Positions 48,219 through 59,520 of a DNA stretch of 64,000 nucleotides are shown piece by piece (the stretch's first letter is position 1; each line of letters starts with the position of its first letter). Under the pieces are notes generated by a model. The model had not been told where the DNA came from, did not search any database, and was given only the letters and a program-made list of their open reading frames with translations. A program made the position numbers and the translations under genes. Where the stretch lies: the NCBI RefSeq assembly GCF_004359575.1, contig NZ_SCWF01000003.1, positions 124,001 through 188,000 of the forward strand. Reading direction: 5' to 3'. The stretch is from Macrococcus bovicus (GTDB lineage: Bacteria > Bacillota > Bacilli > Staphylococcales > Staphylococcaceae).

Positions 48219-49753
48219 TGACTCAACCTACAGCGCTGATTATTTTAGATGGTTTTGCCAATCGTGATGAAATCAAAGGAAACGCTGTTAAGCAGGCGAA
48301 TAAACCGAATTTTGATCGTTATTTCAACAAGTATCCGCATAATCAGTTGAATGCATCCGGACTTGATGTCGGATTACCTGAAGGGCAGATGGGTAACTCG
48401 GAAGTGGGTCACCTGAATATTGGCGCGGGCCGCATCGTCTATCAGTCACTGACACGTATCAATAAATCGATTGAAGATGGCGACTTCTTCAAAAACCAGG
48501 TGCTGCTGGATACCATGCAGCACGTTAAGGAGCATCACAGTACGCTGCATTTAATGGGCTTATTGTCTGATGGCGGTGTCCACAGTCATTACAAGCATTT
48601 ATTTGCGCTGCTGGACATGGCGAAACAGCAAGGCGTTGAACGTGTCTATGTGCATGCTTTTCTTGACGGACGAGATGTAGGTCAGGAAACAGCGCTTCAG
48701 TATATTGAAGAGACTGAAGCGAAGTTCAAAGAGCTCGGACTCGGACAGTTTGCTTCTGTCTCTGGTCGTTATTATGCCATGGACCGTGACAAACGCTGGG
48801 AACGTGAACAGATGGCGTATGACGCCATGACGTATGGTAAAGGTAAGGAATATCAGACCGCTGCTGAAGGCGTGAAAGCAAGTTATGCCGAAGGTGTGAC
48901 AGATGAATTCGTTATTCCGTTCGTCGTCAAAGATCATGAAACCCATCAGGAGAACACAGGGGTCAATGACGGCGACGGCATGATTTTCTTCAATTTCCGT
49001 CCTGACCGTGCAGCCCAATTATCGGAAGTCTATACAAATGAAGAATTTGTCGGCTTTGAGATGGACCGTCGTTTGATCGGTATTAAGTTTGTGACGTTCA
49101 CGAAGTATAGTGATACTGTCAAAGCAGATGTTGTTTTCGAGAAGGAGAACCTCATCAACACAATCGGTGAAGTGGTGGCCAGTGCAGGGAAGAAACAGCT
49201 GCGTATCGCTGAAACTGAGAAATATCCGCATGTCACTTATTTCATGAGTGGCGGCCGTAATGATGAGTTTGCCGGCGAGCGTCGTGTGCTGATCAATTCA
49301 CCTAAAGTTGCCACTTATGATCTTAAACCTGAAATGAGTGCATATGAAGTGAAAGATGCACTCCTTGCTGAACTGGATAAACAAGACCTTGATCTCATCA
49401 TTCTGAACTTTGCTAATCCGGATATGGTAGGTCATAGCGGAAAGCTTGAACCGACCATTAAAGCGATTGAAGCGGTAGATGAGTGCCTGGGTGCTGTTGT
49501 CGATAAAATCCTTGAGCAAGGCGGTAAAGCGATCATCACAGCAGATCATGGGAACTCAGATGAAGTCATTACAATGGATGACCAGCCGATGACTGCGCAT
49601 ACGACGAACCCTGTTCCCGTTATAGTGACAGACGAAACCGTTACACTGCGTGATGGCGGTCGTCTCGCGGATCTTGCGCCTACTTTACTTGACTTGATGG
49701 CTATCGATCAACCAGCTGAGATGACTGGAGAATCGTTGATTCAGAAGCAATAG
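48218..49753 (+). CDS. gpmI: 2,3-bisphosphoglycerate-independent phosphoglycerate mutase
   Basis: This 511-residue manganese enzyme converts 3- to 2-phosphoglycerate. [11 protein letters not shown] at the N-terminus, the phosphoserine site [36 protein letters not shown] and [11 protein letters not shown] are intact. It is slightly longer than the S. aureus protein, with the extra residues around positions 240-250. It overlaps tpiA by one base and precedes eno. Confidence 0.97.
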
Positions 49754-49777
49754 ATATTAGTTGATTAAATATAGTGA

Positions 49778-51127
<1,350 letters not shown>

Positions 51128-51135
51128 GTAGGCTG

Positions 51136-51162
51136 AAAGACACGGGACGCCGTGTCTTTTTG
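51136..51162 (+). terminator. Terminator of the glycolytic operon
   Basis: Stem AAAGACACGG / CCGTGTCTTT with loop GACG is followed by T residues. Confidence 0.92.
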
Positions 51163-51225
51163 TGTTTTCATTTGTAGCATTTCATGGTAAAATAGGGCAA
51201 GTGACTATGAGTAGGAGGACCCTAT

Positions 51226-51459
51226 ATGCATACAGTGCTAACCATTTTATTGGTCATCGTTTGTATCGGATTGATTACTGTTGTTTTACTGCAGGAAGGT
51301 AAGAGTAATGGTTTATCTGGTGCTATCAGTGGTGGTGCAGAAACATTATTCGGCAAACAGAAGACACGGGGTGTCGACTTGATTTTACTGCGTACAACGA
51401 TTGTACTGTCAGTGTTATTCTTCTTAATTATGCTGGCATTAACTTATTTCAACATGTAG
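51226..51459 (+). CDS. secG: SecG, auxiliary subunit of the Sec translocon
   Basis: This 77-residue protein has two membrane helices (about 3-22 and 50-73) joined by a Gly-rich loop with [27 protein letters not shown], the SecG signature. It helps SecA cycling in the SecYEG channel. It has an AGGAGG ribosome-binding site and its own terminator, and precedes the est-rnr-smpB-ssrA group as in other staphylococci. Confidence 0.96.
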   Translation: MHTVLTILLVIVCIGLITVVLLQEGKSNGLSGAISGGAETLFGKQKTRGVDLILLRTTIVLSVLFFLIMLALTYFNM

Positions 51460-51463
51460 ATGA

Positions 51464-51492
51464 TAAGTCCGGTGATTCACCGGGCTTTTTTA
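51464..51492 (+). terminator. Terminator of secG
   Basis: Stem AAGTCCGGTG / CACCGGGCTT (one G-U) with loop ATT is followed by T6. Confidence 0.9.
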
Positions 51493-51552
51493 TTTTGAAT
51501 AGCACTTAAAAACACATACAATAGTATTAATACCATAAAAGGAGTTATCATC

Positions 51553-52293
51553 ATGAAAATTCGATTACCTGAACCATTTTTCTTTGAAGAAGGTCCGCGT
51601 GCTGTCCTCTTGCTGCACGGTTTCACCGGCAACTCTTCTGATGTCAGACAATTAGGGCGTTATCTGCAGAAGAAAGGGTATACGTGTTATGCACCGCACT
51701 ACGAAGGTCATGGCGTCCCCCCTGAAGAACTGCTTGCTTCAAGTCCGCATGTCTGGTGGGGTCAGGTGCTTGAAGCCTATGACTTCCTGAATGAGAAAGG
51801 TTATACTGATATTGCTGTAGCGGGCCTTTCCTTAGGTGGCGATTTTGCGCTCAGACTTTCCCAGAACAGGGATGTCCATAGTGTCGCGACCATGTGCTCG
51901 CCGATGTATATCAAGACAACCGGCAATATGTTTGAAGGGGTCCTGGAATATGCCAGAGAATTCAAGAAACGTGAAGGCAAGGCTGCTGACCAGATAGAAA
52001 GGGAGATGGCGGCCTTCCATCCGACAAGTCTGCTGGAAGACCTTCAGCAGACCATCGTCAAAGTGCGCGAATCGATTGACGACGTCTTTGCACCTCTCTT
52101 TGTCGCACAAGGCCGACTGGATACGATGATCAATCCGGATTCCGCCAACATTATTTTCGAGGAGTCATCAAGTGATGTGAAGGAGATTCACTGGTATGAA
52201 CATTCAGGTCACGTCATTACTATAGATAAGGAAAAAGAACAGCTCTTTGATGATTATTCTGCATTTTTAGAAGGGCTGGAATGGTCTCACTAA
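51553..52293 (+). CDS. est: Carboxylesterase, alpha/beta-hydrolase (Est30-like)
   Basis: This 246-residue cytosolic esterase has the oxyanion HGFTGNSSD near residue 22, nucleophile Ser93 in GLSLGG, an acid in QGRLDTMIN and the catalytic His in HSGHVI near the end. It resembles Geobacillus Est30 and Bacillus YvaK, which cleave short- to medium-chain esters; the physiological substrate is unknown. The gene lies between secG and rnr in the same order in Bacillus and Staphylococcus, and rnr follows 15 nt later. Confidence 0.93.
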   Translation: MKIRLPEPFFFEEGPRAVLLLHGFTGNSSDVRQLGRYLQKKGYTCYAPHYEGHGVPPEELLASSPHVWWGQVLEAYDFLNEKGYTDIAVAGLSLGGDFALRLSQNRDVHSVATMCSPMYIKTTGNMFEGVLEYAREFKKREGKAADQIEREMAAFHPTSLLEDLQQTIVKVRESIDDVFAPLFVAQGRLDTMINPDSANIIFEESSSDVKEIHWYEHSGHVITIDKEKEQLFDDYSAFLEGLEWSH

Positions 52294-52308
52294 AGAAAGG
52301 GGAAGACT

Positions 52309-54606
52309 ATGACACAAACAGAAATTTTAAACATTCTACAGACTAGAAAAGGCGAGGCGCTTGCCATCAGTGATATCGAACAGGCACTGACGCTGTCAAA
52401 CGCGGAGGAATTCAAGGCACTCGTCAAAATACTGGTTGAATTAGAACAAAAGGGCAAGATCAAACGGACAAAAGAGGACCGTTATATGCTGATTGACTCT
52501 GAGTATGTTGAGGGGATTGTCAGTCAGAACAAAAAAGGCTTCGCTTTTGTGCGTCCGACGACTGAAGGGATAGAAGATATCTTTATTCCGCCGAATGCTA
52601 TCAATCAGGCCATGGACGGCGACACGGTTCTCGTCAAAGTCTCAAAAGGTCGCGACGGCCGCGAGGAAGGCGTCATCAAGGAAATTACCCACCGCGCCAT
52701 AACAACCGTTGTCGGCACCTATACAGAAGCGAAACACTTCGGTTTTGTGTTGCCTGACGATAAACGGATCACGCAGGATATCTTTATTCCGAAGAAACGT
52801 AACTTAGGAGCGGTGGAAGGCCACAAAGTACTGGTGGAGCTGACAGCCTATCCAGATGGCAGCAGTAACCCTGAAGGACATGTCACTGCGATTCTCGGTC
52901 ATAAAAATGACCCGGGTGTCGATATTCTGTCCATCATCTATCAGCATGGTATCAATATTGATTTTGCGCCAGACGCTATCAAAGAGGCGGAACGTGTCCC
53001 GGATGCTATCAGTCCTGCAGATATTAAAGGGCGCAGGGATTTAAGAGATAAGCTGACGATTACCATTGATGGTGCTGACGCGAAGGACTTAGATGATGCC
53101 ATCAGTCTTGAACGTAAAGGCGAAAATTATCTTCTGACAGTCAGTATCGCAGACGTCAGTCATTATGTGACGGAAGGTTCTGCACTGGATAGGGAAGCTT
53201 ATGAGCGCGGCACGAGTGTCTATTTAGTTGACCGCGTCATTCCGATGATTCCTCATCGCCTGTCCAATGGCATCTGTTCATTGAATCCGCAGGTAGACCG
53301 GCTGACAATGAGCTGTGAGATGGAGATTACGCCTGAGGGTGAAGTTGTTCATCATGATATCTTCCAGAGTGTCATCTACTCAGATGAACGGATGACCTAC
53401 AGCGATGTCAATGAGATTCTGGCTGGAGATAAAGAACTGCGAGACAAATACGCCCATATAGTACCGATGATTGAAGATGCACAGGAACTGAATACCATTC
53501 TGGCTGCAATGCGTAAGCGCCGCGGAGAAGTTGACTTCGATTTCAAGGAAGCGAAAATTCTGGTCAATGAAGACGGCGTGCCATTTGATGTTGCTATCCG
53601 TGAGCGCGGCAAGGGTGAACGCCTGATTGAGTCGTTCATGCTGGCAGCAAACGAGACAATTGCTGAGCATTTCCATTATATGAAGGTGCCATTTATCTAC
53701 CGTATCCACGAAGAACCGAAAGCAGATAAAATCAAACGTTTCTTCGAATTCATCGCGAACTTCGGTATTATGGTGCGCGGTGGTACAGAGCATATTCATC
53801 CGAAAACATTGCAGACCATCGCGAAAGAGATTAAAGGTAAGCCGGAAGAAATGGTGATTTCTACATTGATGCTCCGGAGTATGCAGCAGGCGAAGTATTC
53901 CGAGCAGTCACTCGGTCACTTCGGTCTGTCAGCGCAGTATTATACTCATTTCACTTCGCCGATTCGTCGCTATCCGGACTTGATCGTGCATCGTCTGATT
54001 CGTAAGTATCTGATTGAGCAATCAATGGATGACGCCGCACAGGACAAATGGGAAGAAATGCTTGTCGAAATCAGTGATCACACGTCAAAACGTGAACGAC
54101 GTGCAGTAGATGCAGAACGTGATACTGATGATCTCAAAAAAGCTGAATATATGCTGCAGCATGTCGGTGAGGAGTTCGAAGGCATTATCTCGTCCGTGGC
54201 AAACTTCGGCATGTTTGTGGAGCTTGAGAACACGATTGAAGGCATGGTGCATAATACGAATATGACGGATGACTACTATCACTTTGATGAACGTCAGATG
54301 GCGTTGATCGGGGAACGTGGCGGCAAAGTCTTCCGTATTGGGGATAAAGTCAAGATTAAAGTACTCAGCGTCAATATCGACGAGCGCATGATTGACTTCA
54401 GCATCGTCGGTATGGAACCACGACAGGTAGAGCGTAAGGCGCGGGGAACAGTCATCCGTACTGAGAAAAAAGGTCAGGATGATAACCGTAAACCTCGCGG
54501 TAAAGGAAGAGGTAAAGGAAGAAGTAACAGAAGCGGCGGTCAGAATAAAAAGCCGTTCTACAAAGCAAAAGCTGTAAAGAATGCTGGACGCGGCAAGAAG
54601 AAATAG
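52309..54606 (+). CDS. rnr: Ribonuclease R
   Basis: This 765-residue 3'-5' exoribonuclease degrades structured RNA and works in trans-translation with SmpB and tmRNA encoded next to it. It has an N-terminal winged-helix region, cold-shock domains ([18 protein letters not shown] and [11 protein letters not shown]), the RNB catalytic core with [15 protein letters not shown], an S1 domain ([23 protein letters not shown]) and a very basic Arg/Lys/Gly tail of about 50 residues. smpB begins 10 nt after the stop. Confidence 0.97.
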   Translation: MTQTEILNILQTRKGEALAISDIEQALTLSNAEEFKALVKILVELEQKGKIKRTKEDRYMLIDSEYVEGIVSQNKKGFAFVRPTTEGIEDIFIPPNAINQAMDGDTVLVKVSKGRDGREEGVIKEITHRAITTVVGTYTEAKHFGFVLPDDKRITQDIFIPKKRNLGAVEGHKVLVELTAYPDGSSNPEGHVTAILGHKNDPGVDILSIIYQHGINIDFAPDAIKEAERVPDAISPADIKGRRDLRDKLTITIDGADAKDLDDAISLERKGENYLLTVSIADVSHYVTEGSALDREAYERGTSVYLVDRVIPMIPHRLSNGICSLNPQVDRLTMSCEMEITPEGEVVHHDIFQSVIYSDERMTYSDVNEILAGDKELRDKYAHIVPMIEDAQELNTILAAMRKRRGEVDFDFKEAKILVNEDGVPFDVAIRERGKGERLIESFMLAANETIAEHFHYMKVPFIYRIHEEPKADKIKRFFEFIANFGIMVRGGTEHIHPKTLQTIAKEIKGKPEEMVISTLMLRSMQQAKYSEQSLGHFGLSAQYYTHFTSPIRRYPDLIVHRLIRKYLIEQSMDDAAQDKWEEMLVEISDHTSKRERRAVDAERDTDDLKKAEYMLQHVGEEFEGIISSVANFGMFVELENTIEGMVHNTNMTDDYYHFDERQMALIGERGGKVFRIGDKVKIKVLSVNIDERMIDFSIVGMEPRQVERKARGTVIRTEKKGQDDNRKPRGKGRGKGRSNRSGGQNKKPFYKAKAVKNAGRGKKK

Positions 54607-54616
54607 AGGTGAAAAT

Positions 54617-55078
54617 ATGCCGAAAGGTGAAGGCAAGACACTCGCACAGAATAGAAAAGCGAGTCATGACTATACAATTGAAGAAACGATTGAAGCCGGC
54701 ATTGAGCTGAAAGGCACTGAAATCAAGTCGATCAGACGAGGCAGTGCTAACTTGCGTGATTCCTATGCCCGTGTCTACAAAGGTGAGATGTATGTCTATA
54801 ATATGCACATCGCTCCTTACGAAGAGGGGAACCGCTTCAATCATGATCCGCTGAGAACACGTAAACTGTTACTTAAGCGTAAGCAGATTGATAAGTTATT
54901 CGGTGAAACAAGGGAGCAGGGCTATGCACTCGTACCGCTCAAGCTATATATCAAGAACGGTTACTGCAAGATGCTGCTCGGGCTCGCAAAAGGTAAGAAA
55001 GACTACGATAAGCGACATGCCCTGAAAGCGAAGGAAGCGAAGCGCGAGATGGATAGAGCATTGAAAGGTAAATACTAG
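54617..55078 (+). CDS. smpB: SsrA-binding protein SmpB
   Basis: This 153-residue protein binds tmRNA and places it on stalled ribosomes. The [18 protein letters not shown] start, [13 protein letters not shown], AYxxI-type loop [28 protein letters not shown] and the basic C-terminal tail [22 protein letters not shown] are present. ATG 54617 follows AGAGGTG; a longer frame into rnr has no support. The tmRNA gene starts 72 nt downstream. Confidence 0.97.
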   Translation: MPKGEGKTLAQNRKASHDYTIEETIEAGIELKGTEIKSIRRGSANLRDSYARVYKGEMYVYNMHIAPYEEGNRFNHDPLRTRKLLLKRKQIDKLFGETREQGYALVPLKLYIKNGYCKMLLGLAKGKKDYDKRHALKAKEAKREMDRALKGKY

Positions 55079-55082
55079 ATGA

Positions 55083-55103
55083 AGGTGCAGATGATTTGCA
55101 CCT
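55083..55103 (+). terminator. Weak hairpin after smpB
   Basis: AGGTGCA / TGCACCT with a 7-nt loop is followed by a pyrimidine-rich but T-poor stretch (CTCTTCTCTATTTG), so termination may be partial. Confidence 0.5.
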
Positions 55104-55114
55104 CTCTTCTCTAT

Positions 55115-55143
55115 TTGTTATATTATATGTTGCTAGTTAAATA
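55115..55143 (+). promoter_or_regulatory. Promoter of ssrA
   Basis: TTGTTA (55115-55120) and TAAATA (55138-55143) are 17 nt apart and end 7 nt before the mature tmRNA 5' end. Confidence 0.75.
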
Positions 55144-55150
55144 GTATCCA

Positions 55151-55505
55151 GGGGGCGTTACGGATTCGACAGGGGTCACTTGGGTTGGTATAGCGTGCCG
55201 GAGGGTTGTCTCCGCATCAACACAACAGTTATAATAACTGGCAAAACAAACAATTTCGCAGTAGCTGCCTAATCGCACTCTGCACCTCTCTCAAGCATCG
55301 CCTATGTGCCTGAGCACGAGGTTCAACTGAAGTAGGATACGCTGTTCACTTCCGCCTGGAGTCTGAACAGAAGAGATGAATCGGGCTAGCTATTAAGTAG
55401 GTTGTCCATTGTCAGCTTAATAGTGAAACCTTAACAATGCGACTACGCACGTAGAAGTATCAACTGCAGGATCTTTGGACGCGGGTTCGACTCCCGCCGT
55501 CTCCA
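55151..55505 (+). ncRNA. ssrA: tmRNA (10Sa RNA)
   Basis: The 5' end GGGGGCGTTACGGATTCGAC and the 3' end with GGGTTCGACTCCCGCCGTCTCCA form the tRNA-like domain; acceptor arms GGGGGCG and CGTCTCC pair with two G-U pairs. The tag reading frame at 55240-55272 is GGC AAA ACA and so on to TAA, encoding GKTNNFAVAA. Pseudoknot-forming G/C segments follow. CCA is not encoded. It tags proteins from stalled ribosomes for ClpXP-type proteolysis; SmpB and RNase R are encoded just upstream. Confidence 0.97.
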
Positions 55506-55511
55506 TATATG

Positions 55512-55540
55512 AGTTCATCTTAACGGATGAACTTTTTTTG
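55512..55540 (+). terminator. Terminator of ssrA
   Basis: Stem AGTTCATC / GATGAACT with loop TTAACG is followed by T7. Confidence 0.92.
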
Positions 55541-55802
55541 TACCCAAAAACATTACAACAGACTTACAAAACGAAACTGTCCAGTAAAACGGCTTGTCAC
55601 AATTGTTCATTTATGTGAGGATATTGCATACTCGATATTACCCGAAGATGACGCTCTGTAACAATGTTCAACAAATGGACAAAATACATTAATATCGCTG
55701 CTATCGTTTTAAAAGCGCAATACAAAGCTGTTACATGTGTTTATTTCAGCCTGTTAGACTGCTAGAGTTAATTTATCACGAAACACGAAAGGAAATGAAC
55801 AG
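55541..55802. other. Intergenic region upstream of lytM
   Basis: About 260 bp without a credible gene. It holds one WalR-like pair read on the minus strand (TGTAAG-N5-TGTAAT, 55552-55568), 234 bp before lytM, and a looser TGTTAC-N5-TTTATT nearer the gene (about 55731-55747). A long 5' leader of lytM is possible. I see no hairpin strong enough to call an RNA. Confidence 0.4.
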
Positions 55803-56798
55803 ATGAAAAAATTTATAGCAGCTTCAGCGCTTGGTGTCGGATTCGCACTTTATTCAGGCGGAGGTTATGACGTTCAGGCAGATGAAATCGTCCAAGAACC
55901 TGTGACGGGTTATTCTTATGAGTACAGTTCTTATTATACAAAAGATATGCAGGGCGATTATCATCATACGAAAGATGGTAAATGGGACCAAAGCATGTTT
56001 GATGATAAGGAATGGTATTTCTATTTGACGGATCGCAATCATAAAAAGCATTATTTCTATTTCCCGAAAAGTGAACTGAATATATTTATTCCGGACAATA
56101 ACTATTCCGCATCCCAGTCGCATCAAGATATTGAGAAAAAGGGTTATGATATAGCACAGCCGAGTCGTCACGTGAATATGGCTCAGGTTCCAACTTCTGT
56201 GAATGTCAATGAAGAAAAAGCAGAGCCGGTGGCTGGGCGCCAGACGAACATAAGTCCTTCAGCTCAGTCCTATCATGAGTCGGCAGGTCAAACATCATCT
56301 CAAAAACAAAACACAGCTTCAACTCAAACTAACGTAACTCAACTACAATCTCAAGCATCTGCATCACAGCAGACAACTGAAACGGCTCAATCTGATGATG
56401 CACAAGCGTCAAGCAGCTGGCTGAAGAACTACAGTAAGATGCAGCCTTACGGTCAATACTACGGCGGCGGGGCGCATTATGGTGTCGACTATGATATGCC
56501 TGAGAATACACCGGTCTACTCACTCACTGACGGAACTGTTATTCAGGCTGGCTGGAGTAATTACGGCGGCGGTAATCAGGTCACCATCAAAGAAGCGGAC
56601 AGCGACTATTATCAGTGGTACATGCACATGAATTCACTGAATGTCTCTGCAGGACAGACTGTTTCAGCTGGCCAGCAGATTGGATTGTCCGGCAGCACAG
56701 GCAATTCCACTGCGCCGCATCTGCATTTCCAGCGTATGGCAGGTGGCGTCGGTAATGAATACGCTGTTGATCCGACAAACTATGTCAATCAGCAATAG
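55803..56798 (+). CDS. lytM: LytM-type glycyl-glycine endopeptidase
   Basis: This 331-residue secreted M23 zinc peptidase has a signal peptide (about 1-26), an N-terminal domain with DYHHTKDGKWDQSMFD like S. aureus LytM, a Gln/Ser/Thr-rich linker (about 130-200), and a catalytic domain starting QPYGQYYGGGAHYGVDYDMP. Zinc ligands are H225 and D229 (HYGVD) and H308 (HLHF), with H275 and H306 as catalytic histidines. The family cuts pentaglycine bridges of staphylococcal wall. AAAGGAAATG precedes the ATG. A terminator follows. Confidence 0.95.
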   Translation: MKKFIAASALGVGFALYSGGGYDVQADEIVQEPVTGYSYEYSSYYTKDMQGDYHHTKDGKWDQSMFDDKEWYFYLTDRNHKKHYFYFPKSELNIFIPDNNYSASQSHQDIEKKGYDIAQPSRHVNMAQVPTSVNVNEEKAEPVAGRQTNISPSAQSYHESAGQTSSQKQNTASTQTNVTQLQSQASASQQTTETAQSDDAQASSSWLKNYSKMQPYGQYYGGGAHYGVDYDMPENTPVYSLTDGTVIQAGWSNYGGGNQVTIKEADSDYYQWYMHMNSLNVSAGQTVSAGQQIGLSGSTGNSTAPHLHFQRMAGGVGNEYAVDPTNYVNQQ

Positions 56799-56805
56799 CA
56801 TGACC

Positions 56806-56836
56806 AGAGCTCTGAACTTAGTTCAGGGCTCTTTTA
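56806..56836 (+). terminator. Terminator of lytM
   Basis: A 12-bp stem AGAGCTCTGAAC / GTTCAGGGCTCT with loop TTA (one G-U pair) is followed by T4. Confidence 0.88.
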
Positions 56837-56894
56837 TTCGTTTACTTCAAGCATTTATATGGTATATATTTATAATGAGAACGGAGGGAACGTT

Positions 56895-57620
56895 ATGGAT
56901 AAAGTGAATGTGAAATCTAAAATAGTAGTGACCTTATCCGCCGATAAGGATCAGTGGGAAGACCTCTATAAGAAAGTGGAGGATAATGAGCTCTATATTG
57001 ACATTATCGAGTATAGGGCTGACCTATGTGGCGGGGACCAGACAGCGGATTATCTGGAAGACCTCAAGACATTGAAAGAGAAATTCAGTAATCTGCCGAT
57101 CATCTTTACTTATCGCACCTGTGGTCAAGGGGGCAAGGGCAAGCTTGAACCTAATGAATATTATGCGCTCAACCGTTCTATTATTGAAGAAGGACACATC
57201 GATATCATTGATATTGAGCTTTTCCTTTATGAAGACCTGCGGAATGAGCTGATTGACCTTGCACATGACAAGGGGATCCAGGTGCTGGTTTCTCATCATG
57301 AGATGGACCACACGCCGAGCCTGAAAGAAATGAAAGCATTTTATCAGCATATGCAGCAGCTGAACGTAGATTACAGCAAGCTTGCGGTCATGCCTGAAGA
57401 TGGCCGCGACGTGCTGAAACTTCTGACTGCTGTCTACGAAACGAAGCAGGATTCCGATCATCATATTGTCGGCATAGCGATGGGTGAACAAGGGAAACTC
57501 AGTCGTCTAGCAGGCGGTGTCTTCGGCTCAGCGCTGACTTATGGCCATATCGGTCAAGAAGCAGCGCCGGGTCAGCTGCACGTTCAGCAGTTGAAGGCCT
57601 TGATGGAGATTTATCAGTAA
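56895..57620 (+). CDS. aroD: Type I 3-dehydroquinate dehydratase
   Basis: This 241-residue Schiff-base enzyme performs the third step of the shikimate pathway. EYRADLCGG near the N-terminus, IIFTYRTCGQGGKG, IDIELFL, VSHHEMDHTPS (catalytic His) and SKLAVMPEDGRDVLKL (Schiff-base Lys) are visible; GKLSRLAGGVFGSALTYG carries the substrate loop. ATG 56895 follows GGAGGG; a longer frame upstream has no ribosome-binding site. Its other shikimate genes are not in the window. Confidence 0.95.
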   Translation: MDKVNVKSKIVVTLSADKDQWEDLYKKVEDNELYIDIIEYRADLCGGDQTADYLEDLKTLKEKFSNLPIIFTYRTCGQGGKGKLEPNEYYALNRSIIEEGHIDIIDIELFLYEDLRNELIDLAHDKGIQVLVSHHEMDHTPSLKEMKAFYQHMQQLNVDYSKLAVMPEDGRDVLKLLTAVYETKQDSDHHIVGIAMGEQGKLSRLAGGVFGSALTYGHIGQEAAPGQLHVQQLKALMEIYQ

Positions 57621-57623
57621 GCA

Positions 57624-57652
57624 TTTACAAAATAATCGTCCTTCTCTATAAT
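57624..57652 (+). promoter_or_regulatory. Strong sigma-A promoter of the nitroreductase gene
   Basis: TTTACA (57624-57629) and a perfect TATAAT (57647-57652) are exactly 17 nt apart. The Fur-type box begins at the end of the -10. Confidence 0.88.
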
Positions 57653-57668
57653 TGATAATAGTTATCAA
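57652..57668 (+). promoter_or_regulatory. Fur-family operator on the nitroreductase promoter
   Basis: TTGATAATAGTTATCAA is a perfect 7-3-7 inverted repeat. Its core TGATAATAGTTATCA differs from the Fur box TGATAATNATTATCA at one base. It covers the expected transcription start, so bound repressor would block initiation. Confidence 0.75.
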
Positions 57669-57687
57669 CTAGAGGAGGACTTTTCTC

Positions 57688-58227
57688 ATGTCTATTCAGG
57701 ACCTGATCATTAATAGAAGAAGCATAAAAAAGTTTGAGCAGGATAGTCATTTTGAGGACGCCAAGATACAGCAGGCGATTGAGCTGGCCGCTTATGCCCC
57801 GAATCACGGTATGCGTGAACCATGGCGCGTAATCTGGGTGAAGAAGGACCGTTTACCAGCTTATGGACGCCTTTTTGCTGAAGTCAACTTTAAGAATGAC
57901 AGTGCAAAAGGACAGGCATTTATCGATATGGCTGCCAAGCTTGGCGGCATACTTATTATTGCAGGACCGGTAGACCGTAGACAGAAGCAGCGTCTGGAGG
58001 ACCTGCTCGCTGTTGGAGGCTATATGCAGACATTATCGCTGCTACTCTTTGATGCAGGGATCGGCAGCTGCATCAAGACACCTGCCAGCCTGACTGAGCC
58101 GAAGTTCAACGAGGCACTCGGTATTCATGATCATGAGATGATTCATGGTTTAGTGTATCTGACTGAGCTGCCTGAAGAGACAGCGGGCAAGCCGCGTAAA
58201 AATATCAATTTAATCAGTGAATTTTAA
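57688..58227 (+). CDS. Nitroreductase family flavoprotein
   Basis: This 179-residue protein has the FMN-binding start LIINRRSIKKFEQD, AAYAPNHGMREPWRVIWV, and the C-terminal GIGSCIKTPASL with HGLVYLTELPEE. The family reduces nitro groups, quinones or flavins using NAD(P)H, usually as a dimer. A Fur-type operator overlaps its promoter, which suggests an iron-responsive role such as flavin or ferric reduction; that is inference. GAGGAGG precedes the ATG. It shares a bidirectional terminator with the thioredoxin-like gene. Confidence 0.88.
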   Translation: MSIQDLIINRRSIKKFEQDSHFEDAKIQQAIELAAYAPNHGMREPWRVIWVKKDRLPAYGRLFAEVNFKNDSAKGQAFIDMAAKLGGILIIAGPVDRRQKQRLEDLLAVGGYMQTLSLLLFDAGIGSCIKTPASLTEPKFNEALGIHDHEMIHGLVYLTELPEETAGKPRKNINLISEF

Positions 58228-58254
58228 AAAGCCGGCTATGCCGGCTTTTATTTT
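58226..58254. terminator. Bidirectional terminator nitroreductase/thioredoxin-like
   Basis: Stem AAAAGCCGGC / GCCGGCTTTT with loop TAT has A and T runs on both sides. Confidence 0.92.
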
Positions 58255-58571
58255 TCGATATGTTCTGCTAGAAATGCTTTCACTTCTTCAGGGGTCTTGG
58301 CATTGGCTGAATGAAGATGGGCTTGTTTCACACCGTTCTTGAAGATCAGTAAGCTCGGAATACCCATAACGTCATTTTCCGTTGCAGCTTCCGGCACTTG
58401 ATCACGGTTGATTTTGTACCAGGTGATGTCATGGTACTCATCAACAATCGGATCAATCCAGTAGTCCATTCTTGAGCAGTCCGGACACCAGTCAGCAAAG
58501 AATTTCACAACAATCTGTTCATCCTGATTAATAATCTCTTCGAATTCTGCATATTGACTTATTGTTCTCAT
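58248..58571 (-). CDS. Thioredoxin-like protein with WCPDC site
   Basis: This 107-residue thioredoxin-fold protein has FFADWCPDCSRM (C29, C32) and the cis-proline MGIPSLLIFKNG. WCPDC rather than WCGPC marks it as a specialised thioredoxin, known beside the nitroreductase and ArsC-like genes in staphylococci. The start is the second ATG (58569-58571), 7 nt after GGAG; the first ATG is only 1 nt from the ribosome-binding site. The redox partner is unknown. Confidence 0.9.
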   Translation of the reverse strand: MRTISQYAEFEEIINQDEQIVVKFFADWCPDCSRMDYWIDPIVDEYHDITWYKINRDQVPEAATENDVMGIPSLLIFKNGVKQAHLHSANAKTPEEVKAFLAEHIEK

Positions 58572-58707
58572 AGTCATGCTCCTTTTTGTCTTTATATTGA
58601 GTATATACCATTCTTGGTCAAAAAATAAACGATGAGCTTGAGAGACATTTGTCCTATTGTCGAAATATTGGTACTATTATTCTATCTTACTGTTATGGAG
58701 GAAGACG

Positions 58708-59061
58708 ATGCTAAAATTTTATCAGTTACCTAATTGTTCAACATGTAGAAAAGCAGCTCAGTTTCTGCAGGAGCATGGCGTCAGCTTTGAACCGATTCAT
58801 ATTGTGGAGCTGACACCGACTGCTGCTGAATTCAGGAAGTTGATTGAGGATACAGGTGTTGAGGTCGATCAGTTGTTCAACCGTCAAGGCACTAAGTTCC
58901 GCGAGCTTGGACTGAAGGATAAATTGGAAGCGTTACCACTGGATGAAAAATTAAATCTTCTGGCATCTGATGGGATGCTCGTTAAAAGACCGCTTGCAAC
59001 CAACGGTAAGCAGATTACGCTTGGTTTCATGGAGGAACAGTATCGACAGATCTGGCTATAA
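58708..59061 (+). CDS. ArsC/Spx-family protein (YusI-like)
   Basis: This 117-residue protein has the ArsC fold with PNCSTCRKA (C10, C13), LFNRQGTKFRELGL and KRPLATNGKQITLGF. It resembles Bacillus YusI and lacks the RNA polymerase-binding features of Spx, so it is more likely a thiol reductase or an arsenate reductase homologue of unknown substrate. It sits directly before gcvH, as yusI does. ATG 58708 follows GGAGGA; the frame upstream is an AT-rich extension without support. Confidence 0.88.
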   Translation: MLKFYQLPNCSTCRKAAQFLQEHGVSFEPIHIVELTPTAAEFRKLIEDTGVEVDQLFNRQGTKFRELGLKDKLEALPLDEKLNLLASDGMLVKRPLATNGKQITLGFMEEQYRQIWL

Positions 59062-59128
59062 AAAATGTTGAATAAGCTGTCATGCTGTGTCATTATTAGA
59101 GTGTAATTACTATTAGGAGGGGATTTTT

Positions 59129-59509
59129 GTGGCAACTATTGAAGGCTTAAAGTATTCTAAAGATCACGAATGGGTAAAATCAGAAGGAAACATCAAAACA
59201 ATCGGTATCACTGACTTCGCTCAATCAGAGCTCGGAGACATCGTTTTCGTTGAACTTCCAGAAGTCGGCGATGAAATTTCAGCAGGACAACCTTTCGGCA
59301 GCGTTGAGTCTGTTAAAACGGTTTCAGAATTATATGCGCCGCTTAGTGGTAAAGTTGTAGAAGTAAACAGCGAACTTGAAGATTCTCCGGAATTCGTTAA
59401 TGAATCTCCTTATGAAAATGCTTGGATGATTAAAGTTGAGACTGAAAGTGACGATGAATTAAATGAGTTACTTGACCAAGCTCAATATGATGAAATGATT
59501 AACGCGTAA
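59129..59509 (+). CDS. gcvH: Glycine cleavage system H protein (GTG start)
   Basis: This 126-residue lipoyl carrier shuttles the aminomethyl group between GcvP and GcvT. In Bacillus and S. aureus it is also the entry point for lipoate or octanoate transfer to other enzymes. The lipoylated lysine is K63 in [18 protein letters not shown] and ENAWMIKV are family motifs. Translation begins at GTG 59129 after AGGAGGGG. It stands apart from gcvT and gcvP, consistent with the lipoate-relay role. A terminator follows. Confidence 0.96.
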   Translation: MATIEGLKYSKDHEWVKSEGNIKTIGITDFAQSELGDIVFVELPEVGDEISAGQPFGSVESVKTVSELYAPLSGKVVEVNSELEDSPEFVNESPYENAWMIKVETESDDELNELLDQAQYDEMINA

Positions 59510-59520
59510 ATGCTATAATT

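Noticed and set aside
55541-55802. Small regulatory RNA upstream of lytM
   Set aside because: No strong promoter followed by a terminator hairpin can be drawn in this region.
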